Source: Echinarachnius parma
Lineage: Eukaryota; Echinodermata; Echinoidea; Clypeasteroida; Echinarachniidae
DNA: 64,000 bases
Assembly: GCA_037951105.1 (NCBI GenBank)
Contig: JBAMJV010003311.1
Coordinates: 25,001 to 89,000, forward strand
Direction of reading: 5' to 3'
The notes beneath the pieces are model-generated. The model was not told where the DNA came from, searched no databases, and saw only the letters and a list, made by a program, of their open reading frames with translations. Both the position numbers and the translations under genes were made by a program. This document shows positions 54,765 to 64,000 of the stretch, in pieces. How positions within the stretch are numbered: position 1 is the first letter of the stretch; every line of letters begins with the position of its first letter.

Positions 54765-55300
54765 GTTGGAAAGTCAAATAATCTTTTGTTGCATATAGCC
54801 ATAATCATCTAAAGATACATGTACACTGTCTATCAAGAATGGAACTAAGGTTGTGAGGTTATGAATATGGGCCCCATTTATTTTATCAAACACACACACA
54901 TACATCCATTTCAATTGAATGATCTATTCCCACACACAGTGAAACAAATGTACAATATTTGCAATCTTCAAATTGTCACATGTTCAAGGAAACAAATAAA
55001 GTTCATGTACATTTATTTTGAAGTTGGCTTGTATATACAAATTAATTTAATGTGTTCATGTTAGTGTGTGTGTGTGTGTGTGTAAATGTGAGTGCATGAC
55101 CATGAAAACTGCGTAGTATCAATCAAGACAAAATTCTACAATTCCATTTTTGCAATTGGCAAGTTTATTTATGAATTTTTATGAAATTAATTCATTTTTA
55201 TTTACAATCACACACATACAATTTAATTAAACTTTGTAAAAAGTATTCACGAAATGGGAAACATTTGGTACACATGCATTATGATAAAATTAGGTTTGAA

Positions 55301-55315
55301 CCCCCCCCCCCCCCC
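55301..55315. repeat. Poly-C tract (15 nt)
   Basis: Uninterrupted C run. Confidence 0.9.
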
Positions 55316-55774
55316 TTTCAATGGTATTCAGGCATACATTTATTAAATACAATATATTAGATTCTCTGCCAGGACAAAAATTGGGCTTGATTTTACCTTC
55401 ATAGTTGCACCAAACTGGTTTATGAATATTATTATTACTTCATGCCCAAAAAAGGCATAACATGCTATTTTACAGAGATCTATTTCCATTCTGACAAAAA
55501 AAAATTAAATCTCCCCAATTAAGAAAAGATCGTTCCTATTGTATTGTGGTGCATGTATTGCATATCTTTATTCCCGATTGCCGTTAGAAATCTCCCTGAA
55601 TTTGGCAAGTGAATTGGCAGTTCTGTTGAATTATTATTGCCATTATTGTTATATGTTAACATTTCAAATTTGACTACTGTTAAACCTTGTCACAAAGAGC
55701 TCTGATATATCAAAACCAATTTGAGCTCTTTTGTCTTTTGTTTAATTCACCTTGATATGACAAGGTACCCGATA

Positions 55775-55951
55775 TACAGTGGAACATCTTTATAACGAGC
55801 TCTAAGCTGTTATAACAAGATACATGATACTAAGCAGGGCTATTTCACAGGTACAGGTTCAATGTATTTTATTATTTTTAAGCCCCGATACCACAAACTA
55901 CAATGTAAATTCAATGGACCCAAGGTGCTTGTTATAAGAGTTTTCACTGTA
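55775..55951. mobile_element. pogo/Tigger-like MITE copy 3
   Basis: TACAGTGGAACATCTTTATA start and ttttcactgta end; the interior is collinear with 4821-5011. A further partial end (gaggttccactg) is at 56331-56345 and 56407-56418. Confidence 0.72.
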
Positions 55952-55998
55952 TAACAAAGGTAATTTTCATTAATTTATAAGTCCGCAGAACTTTGTCA

Positions 55999-56332
55999 TT
56001 AAAGGGCAATGCAACTCAAGAAAAGAGTTAATACTACTTTATACATCGTAATATTCCTGTTTATTATATGTAACATTACTGCGACTCAGATCTACAAGTA
56101 TTCTAACAATGGTTGAATGGGTGCTATTGAAATGCATTAGTGCATGTAGTCCGCGCAAACCTAATAATGGCGGCCTCCAGTGTTCGCATAAATAGTGGTA
56201 AAGCCGATAGAGTTTTCAAATTTTTCTTCCAAAGCAGAAATCCGAGTCGGAGTAATGTTACATATAATAAACAGGAATATTACGATGTATAAAGTAGTAT
56301 TAACTCTTTTCTTGAGTTGCATTGCCCTTTAA
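55999..56332. mobile_element. Young TTAA-flanked MITE with about 85-bp terminal inverted repeats
   Basis: TTAA at 55999-56002 and 56329-56332. Left AGGGCAATGCAACTCAAGAA, right TTCTTGAGTTGCATTGCCCT. The arms match over about 85 bp with one mismatch (attactgcgactc versus attactccgactc). Confidence 0.9.
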
Positions 56333-57767
56333 GAGGTTCCACTGTGACAGGATACCTGGTATTTATAACAAGATAATTTTCTTGGTCTAAAGCTCCTTGT
56401 TATAATGAGGTTCCACTGCCTTTCCAGAACTATCTGCTACGTGTATAAACAAACATGGGTTTGGTGGGTGACTTCCCTCCCGCAGTTTCTCAGCCAAATC
56501 AATGAATATTTTTCTTATAATTACGTCTGGTTAATGTGCAGACATTCAGTCGACTGGGCAGATCTTGTATATGAATACTTCTTATATCTTTCTGGAGTAT
56601 TTTTTTTTAATGATAGCAGGATACACAGGTATTTTGAAAATTCCATCTTTAAACAAAAGTATTTGCCTTTTTGGGGGACGGACAGTGAGTGATTATTTAC
56701 ACTTTTGCCTCTATACAATGAAAGTGTGGTTTACTTTAAACACTGGTTTCACTGGTACATTGAAAAAGACACCAGAAAGAGAGATTTATTGATCTTATTC
56801 TATACTTACCACATACTTACAGTCTGCTGGACAGTTGGCTGGTCTACATGTCGAGACATCAACGGAAAATGACCATCACCCAAGGGCAGTGTTTTGTTTG
56901 AAAAGGACTGGAAGGGTTATAAATGATCTGTTCCTAATGGTAAATATATTACTCATTGCGGATATAGTATCGAAAATAATATCGCTAGTGATATTCGTTT
57001 GTCTCACAATGTATGGTCAACAAGGAATCTAAAAGATCACGACGTTTTGTGCGCCGCTGCAACACTTTGTCAAGTGATATAATCTAATGTAAGCAATCGT
57101 GTTTTATACTCTTCGGGCGGCTCCAACCGCATGAGCGAGTACGTTCCTAATTGGTCAATAACGGGCAAGGCTTATTGGCCGGTGCACACGGGTGCTCAAC
57201 AATCTGCGGGCCGCTGGCTCGGCTCGCTTACTAGGCGGGAACAATAGTGAGCTCAACCAATCAACTGGCCGCTGGCTCAGTTCGCCCGCTGGTTGGAATC
57301 AACCGGTGTGGGTCGGCTGGTCGGGGAGTGTCATGGCGACGTATCGAACGCATCCAAAATTCGGGGATATCGATATTCTTTGACCATTTAAACATATTTC
57401 TGATTGGCAAAGTAATTTAGAAACTTTTTGTTCATTACAGTATTTATCATTTTTGCTTGGTTTGTGTTAATTAAATTACCAGGATTTGCTCTAAAGCAAT
57501 ATATGTTTTTTTCCTTCAAAAGCTCAAAGACGTCATAACAAAATAATTGATCTAGCCGCAAACTCAAATTGTATCTTATTGTTTTTGCAATGACAACGTA
57601 CCAACTTTTTGTCTCAAGAATTTGCTTTAAAATCTCCACTGAAAATGGATTGGGGGTGTGGGGTAACATTAACCCTGTTTTAACATGTGAGATCAGAGAG
57701 AGGGAGAAACCTTACAAATATGACCATGCACAAAACACTGCTCTTGGGAGTCACAAAAAAGCTTCCC

Positions 57768-57860
57768 TAACCCATTCAGGACTGGTCCCCAAAGCACTCA
57801 CTGGGGTCTATCTATTGAGAATGTGCGTGTCAAACACAACCAACCAGTCCTGAAAGGGTT
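57768..57860. repeat. MITE E hairpin copy 2
   Basis: taacccattcaggactggtc and accagtcctgaaagggtt are inverted ends; homologous to 48136-48227. Confidence 0.68.
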
Positions 57861-58659
57861 CAGAGAAGCGCAGATTACCGCAAGAATGGCCGGCAGAGAA
57901 AACAAATCTCCAGGATTCTGCGGAGCAGGATATTCCCCCGGAGACTGAAAAAGCTTTTTTCATCCACAGAGCCACTCATACATGTAGCTTCTACACAAGT
58001 TGATATGTTGGACATCCTTTCCTCGATTCCCTTCCAGAGTACAATCCAAATTACATCTCTAAGAGTGGACCCACCTTCTAACCAGCTGCATAACACCGGG
58101 ACAATATGCTGGAAATACAAGGCACAAAGCTGGGGGACTTTCTGAGCGTACATCGATTATGTGAACCAAGACGTAGTCATGACGTCGTATTTGGTAGCTG
58201 GTGCGCAAGCACAACTTTATTTCGCACATCCACAGCCTGAATTCAGAGATGCTGCTTCTCCAGATCATGCATGTGCCCCAGCTGACATGATGTTATCCGT
58301 CTCGGTTCACAAATGTACATAAGACAACATAGACGTGATCAAGAAAAATAATTTAATTTGGGGAGATTTTTTTAAAAGCCTGCCTGCATTAAATCAGAAC
58401 TCTAAAATTAGTTTTTATATTTAACTCAAAAGATTCTGGCTTTTTCATGCATTTTCATGCAATTGAGGGCTAATTTTTGTTTTTTTGGAGGCTTAATTAA
58501 CAATGAACCATGAGTATTTCTTTGTTTCACTGGATATGAAATATCCTTTTTTTCATTTTTGACAAGTAACTGGTTAGATCCTAGCTCCACTCTGGAATGT
58601 ATTTTGGTATTTGATTGAGCCTCAAAACCTGTTTGTTTGCTAGAGCCTAAAACAGGTAC

Positions 58660-59750
58660 CACCGCCAATGAAGCGATCTACAATCCACCCGGGATGGACA
58701 TCTGATGGACTACAGCTGGATTGCATGATGAAGATTGTTGACGGAAACTTGCGGCTTCTGGACTTCACTAACCACTGGAAACTGAAGGACTGCTGTACTA
58801 CAAACCACCTGGACGGACGTCTGATGTACTACAGCTTGATCACATGAAGAACGTCGACTGCGACTTAACTTCGACTTCTGGACTGCATTCACTAACACTG
58901 AAGGACAGCCGTTTACTTATCTAAGAGATCCAAGTTGGCTGTAGCAGGAAAGTCAGCTTTGCAATCCACTCATATTCAGGGTACAGAGGGTCTTCAGTTT
59001 CACAGAAGCATAAAGAAATCTAAAGCTGGACTGGAGCATCTGGACTGCAGCTTCGTGACGATCAAATCATGAAATTCGGCTGGAACACAAATTTGTTTCC
59101 CATCTCAAAAGCTTTTGACGAACCTTGGGTGACCGATAGATGCAACTGAAACGTCTAGAATCGGTAGCTGTAGCATACACAATTTGAACTCTGAACCTCC
59201 AAATTGTAGAACAGCAGTTTGGTTATATGAAGAGAAAAGTTTGCTGGGTAGCAGGTTTCTAACCGCAGAACAGAAATAACCAAGTATGGAGCTGGCGCAG
59301 TTCAATCCCATGGTAAAGAAAGATAAGTTACTCGAGTTTTCCATTTCGTAAGCTACAACATATTCGCTAATTAAAAAGAATGGACAGACGGCCACTTTAA
59401 CTGCAGCTAGAATGAGAGTAGACGACTTAAGCACGCTATGAAATTGCGACCTCTGGAAGCCCTCAACGATTAGATGACACTATTGCAGTTCCACAGCACG
59501 GTGACAGAACAGTTTCCTGAAGCGAGACGCGAACTTGCAACCCGCGTTTGAAGATATTTGCCAACAACCACGGATTGATGGACGGCAGCTTCATCACATA
59601 TCGAGAGAGAAAAAGTTAACTGATGCAAAGTTTGAATCTGCGACCTCTGCAAAGACTAAAGTTCACTGGAGCGGGGCTAACCTATGAACTCTGGATGACA
59701 TTAACATTAACTTAGCATTGACAAGTTGCTACTGAAGGTAGACTTGACCC
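58660..59750. repeat. Degenerate tandem repeat region, period about 110-125 bp
   Basis: The unit tctgatgnactacagctnga, tcacatgaagaa, gacttctggact, cactaac, actgaaggac is clear at about 58688-58800 and 58810-58915. Weaker versions are near 59036 and 59565 (ggcagcttcatcacata, tgcgacctctg). More GC-rich than its surroundings. No coding frame recognised. Confidence 0.5.
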
Positions 59751-62700
59751 AGAGAATTGTGACAGATACGTTCACAACTAATGCGGTTTACCAGAGATAA
59801 GCTGGAACTCAGATTAATGTAGCTCTGGAATTTAAAGGCCCTCTCCAATCTTTGAGATGTAGTGGCTGGAACTTTTCTTCATCTTTGTGAAAGGGAAAAT
59901 GTCAAACCATTTAGATGTGAAACAATACTAGTTGCTGCAAATGTTTCAAAGACTATGGATTCTCAAACAAATTTAAGGCACTGGTAACATTGTTGTCATG
60001 TGCAAAATGTAAATTGGACAGGCAAATCATACCATGGTTTGTCTGAATTGTCTATGCTTGCAAACAAATCTGTTGAAAATATCATGGCAAAAGAATTAAA
60101 TTAGCTTTGGATATTATATGAGCAAAATTGAACAAAAGTGTAGCATTACAGGTAATGCTTTAAATCAAATTCTTAGATATTATATCTTGATAATTTTTTC
60201 ACCAAGACTTCTATACACTGTAATACAGGGCCATTTGACATAAATACAAGTACAACTTCTTACTTCAACCCCGAAACAAACAAGTTTTGCAATATTTCCT
60301 CCAACACTGTTACCAAGTACCTTAGAACAAGAACCACTCATATTTTCTCCACCTGCCACCGTCATACATAATCATACTGACCAAAAAGACAAAAAGATTT
60401 CTTGATATCTCCTGATGGATGGTCATCTAGGCATTAGCACTCAAAAATATTTTACTAGAACCGACCTGACTGTGTAACATAATTTACAAAATAAATGAGG
60501 CCTGCTACTCCAAGACATTTGAGTAATATGCATTGGATTATCAACTTCCACATGAACTCTTTTTGTAATTTGAAATATTCGAAACCGCCAGATATTGTAC
60601 CTCTGTATTTCAGATCACCAACCTCTGAACAACCGTGGCTTTTTGGAGCATGGGAATTTTCAACTATCTCGGCAACTAAATGTCGTAAACAATTTGCCGT
60701 TAGAATGTTACACTAACTAAACGTCCAGGGCACATTGATGCTGGATGCTGCAGTGCCAATGAGAACCAACCCCGAATATCAAGGAATTTACCTTCAATCG
60801 CCTGGAGTAATTTTCACTGATATTGCAATACATGTATTATTGCATTTTAGAGGAAACAAACCTCACAAGAGTTCTTAATCATTTGAGGCCTGCTAAGAGT
60901 AAGACACTAAAATTAATACCATTAGTCCAGATAGAAAATTTAATGCAATCTTGAATAATATTTTAAACTAAAAACCCCGTAATAATAAAACCAAGGATAA
61001 AATGATTTTTTTCCATGGACATTCCTAGTAATATGCCTCAACATCTCTTGTAGTAAGGCTTTAGCCAAGACGGATGTATTAAAAACAAGAAACTAAGGGT
61101 GAGCCGCAAATTTTCCATCAAGAGATACAAATACCCGACAATAATGGCAGCACTAAAACATTTTTATGGAGTTGGAGGAAAAACCAATCCCAAATTAAAA
61201 AAGTAACAAACTGAAGAGACAAGATGCAACAGAAATTGTTTCAAACGTTTGAATGCTCATCCATCATGAAATTTCAAGTAATAAAATAAATCAAATAAAT
61301 ATTCTGAAATATACCTGCTTGACAAACTTTGAGACCATCGTTTGCTTGAAGTTTATTAATGAAGGATAAATTGAGGCAGTGATTTTTCTCAAAAAATATA
61401 CGTCGGTACCCACGATGTCAAGTTCATAAAGGCGGCTAAGTGCTGGTTAATCAATTGTATTTTCTAAAAGGTTAAGGAACTGAATCTGGAGAGCTAGTGT
61501 ATCATTGGAGGATATAACATATGCTAAGCGTTTTACAAACAAGTTTTATGTTTGTGATTATACAATACCCACGAGCCAATAGAGTGCATTTTCACCTGGG
61601 AATAACCGGGAAGCATTATACAGTTGAACCAGTGTAATTTCTTTGTCTTCATTATGTCCAGTCGAATCATCTGGGTAATGATGAATAATGTACCAACAAC
61701 CAAAGAAACAGAATTTGCCTTCCTTTCACATCAAGAAGTGAAGGCCATCCTTTTTCTTTTCTTTTTTCACGGATTTTTCTGATCCGTGGACAAGAGTCAT
61801 GTCTGGCTAGAATATGGCCGGATCTACATCACATCTTCAGCTGGATTAAAGATGATCTCCCGGTGAAGAAATTCCTTTCATCGACTGAAGCTGGATTATT
61901 ACTTAAATTCAGAGACGTGAAAGTCTCCAGAGAGTTGATAATGGAAGAATAATTTGCTCTGCTTCCTCGCTTAGAACAATTTCGGTGATCCAGTCGAGAT
62001 TCCAATGCAAAAAGTCTTCATCAATCAAGAAAATAGGAAAGGAAGATGTTTTAGTCTTTTGCCTTTGATTTGTTTTTGTTCCTTTCAAGAAAGCAGGTCT
62101 TCATTTTCTGCCAGGGATATCCATGTCCTAGGTTTCATCAGAATCCAGGAGAAGCAAGTGCGGAGTCATCTCCAAAAGATTATATCAGGAACTGCAACAG
62201 ATGCCGACACAAAATTTCGCTGCATGTGAAGTTTTGAAATATATTTTTTAATCAAGATTGATGTGAATTGATTGCAGTATTTCATTTCCTCCAGGAATTA
62301 TTTGTATAGAGTAATTTTAGCGTAATCCCTAGAAATTGTCAACTTCAAATGCTTGCAGAGATTGGTTAAATGGCAGCTCCATTTTAGAAATGTTTGAGAT
62401 CTTCCTTGCTCTCAATCAGACTTCATACCATAGCCTTGTGTAAAGAGTTGATCGCAGGAAGAACTCTGGAACTTTCTGCAACATCGCAGCGACAGTATTC
62501 CATACTCTCTCCAAAATTGTTTGTAAAAAGAAAAACAATTGCAGAGCTGGCGAGACGTAAGATTTTTTTTCTTTCTCCAACACCATTTCTATTCATTCTT
62601 GATAATTACACATCCACAACCACACAACTGGTGCCTGAAATAAGACCACATAATCAACAAATAACTGCAGCAAATCGCACTGAGAATCTTTCCATTAACA

Positions 62701-64000
62701 TTACATAACGATTCAAATTTATTTTACTAAAAAAATCCACAGGATTACATCATCAGCAACAAACACAATTTTAGAAGTCACAAGTTGCAATGGGGTAGAG
62801 TTATACCAAAGATACAGAGTTCATTTTTCAAGACATTATACAAACTAAAGTTGGTAGCCACTAAAATGGTTGACAGATGCGTCCACATAAGAAACACCTC
62901 CAACACAAAGTGCCGAGGATATAGCCCGCTGGATCCCTCGTATTGTGATGCCACGTATAGAAACATTCAAGACAATCACATAATGAATATATTTTCATAT
63001 CAAAATGGCAATATTCTTACAAATAAGCTTGATTCCCTACATACAAGGAGTCTTTTTTCACATAACACACACAAGCTAAAACATATCTAAAACTGTACAA
63101 ATTGAAATTGGCAACGAATCAATGAACATTTTACAATGAACCAAACTCATTATCTGGCACCTTCTCAGGGTGTTTCCGTTTAAAAATCAAAGACAAAATA
63201 AAGACAATAACACTCATTGGATGGTCGTGAAACTTAAGAATTAGCCCGAATTGTGATGCATACATCAGCCAGACATTATAATACTCCACTATGGCTGGAT
63301 AAATTAAAAAGTACTACAGTTTTTTCAATTCACATCTGAGTACATACTCCTTACAGAAGACAGTTTCTGCTAGATATATACATGTAGGTGATTAGATTTC
63401 TCCAACAAAAACTACAACTGCTTTAAACCGCATCAGCATTCATAGAGATCAAGACATCTACATCAAGATATTTATGCAACAATATGAGAGCAAAGCTTTT
63501 GACACAAGACGTGCAGAGATTTTCAAGACGTTGAATAATTACGTTATTCCACAAGTTATATGAGAAACACTCATTACAGTGCAATTAGTATGATTGACAT
63601 TTCAAACAAATCATGATTCATTAAAGAAGAATATGAATAGCTCTGCATAATTGCCTGGAAAGATGTTAAAAAGCTCCTGCATTATCCACTACAAAGCGGC
63701 TTAATATAAGAAAATACAGCAATAATATTGAGTGGAATCCTTCCAAGATTTATATACATGAACAGCTAAAATCTCCCACAGAATTCGATGAGAGTCCAAA
63801 TAAGCAAATTACTTGTGAATAAGAACTGTGAAGCATATGTTTTGATGGAGAAGACTTTTTGCTGCATTCTTCCCAAGGATTATGAGAAGCCAATACGTTT
63901 ACTGAGTCCAAATTTAATGACTGGCACACTGATGCTTACGTTATTATGTCATTTACATCTTTTTTTCCAAATTAAAAAACCACTGAAGACTGCAGTTCTA
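59751..64000. other. Repeat-poor DNA without a recognisable gene
   Basis: No MITE, SINE or homopolymer of the kinds seen elsewhere in the window, and no ORF above about 105 codons or with known motifs. It could be a long UTR or non-coding RNA, or unique flanking DNA; sequence alone does not decide. Confidence 0.4.

Noticed and set aside
59105-59434. 109-codon minus-strand ORF
   Set aside because: Longest frame in the right end, but it lies in the degenerate tandem region with no recognisable motif, splice context or family similarity.

Overview
This is a eukaryotic (metazoan) chromosome segment: AT-rich, intron-containing, and packed with short non-autonomous DNA transposons (MITEs), foldback elements, SINE fragments, simple repeats and long G/C homopolymers. 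The repeat types and the two protein sequences fit a marine invertebrate, most likely a deuterostome (echinoderm- or hemichordate-like), but nothing here fixes the species. I recognise two protein-coding genes, and both appear complete at the coding level.

(1) 6.1-11.4 kb, minus strand: RPL17 (large-subunit ribosomal protein uL22). Six coding exons join without any frame problem into 183 codons. A poly(A) signal lies downstream and a 5'UTR splice acceptor lies upstream of the ATG. (2) 19.5-47.9 kb, plus strand: a single HOMER-family postsynaptic scaffold gene. It has a first coding exon holding only ATGGG, a 19.7-kb first intron, then nine exons giving a 358-residue protein with an N-terminal EVH1 domain and a C-terminal coiled coil. 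The genes are divergently oriented, with about 8 kb between them.

Layout: 0-6 kb is MITE-rich intergenic DNA (a CGTA-motif element with 32-bp terminal inverted repeats, three copies of MITE family A, one pogo/Tigger-like element). 6-11.5 kb is RPL17, whose introns hold partial copies of its own exons and a TTAA-flanked piggyBac-type MITE. 11.5-19.5 kb is intergenic, with a hAT-type MITE (8-bp target duplication), a TATA/CRE/E-box cluster, two tandem MITE A copies and a foldback array. 19.6-39.3 kb is HOMER intron 1, which carries most of the nested transposons, including a 2.04-kb element with dispersed 14-mers inserted into a MITE A copy. 39-48 kb is the HOMER exon cluster. 48-57.9 kb is HOMER 3' UTR and/or flank with inverted repeats. 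57.9-64 kb is unusually poor in repeats and has no recognisable gene.

The most unusual signal is a recurring one. Five exons, in two unrelated genes, are accompanied by local tandem copies of the exon edge plus adjoining intron (RPL17 exons 3, 4 and 6; HOMER exons 2 and 9). They range from an intact 45-bp in-frame tandem splice acceptor to frameshifted relics. Other strong signals are a MITE family whose central palindrome differs between copies but stays self-complementary in each, a SINE flanked by perfect 95-bp direct repeats, and the 2-kb element with an inferable empty site and a cluster of DR1-type AGGTCA repeats.
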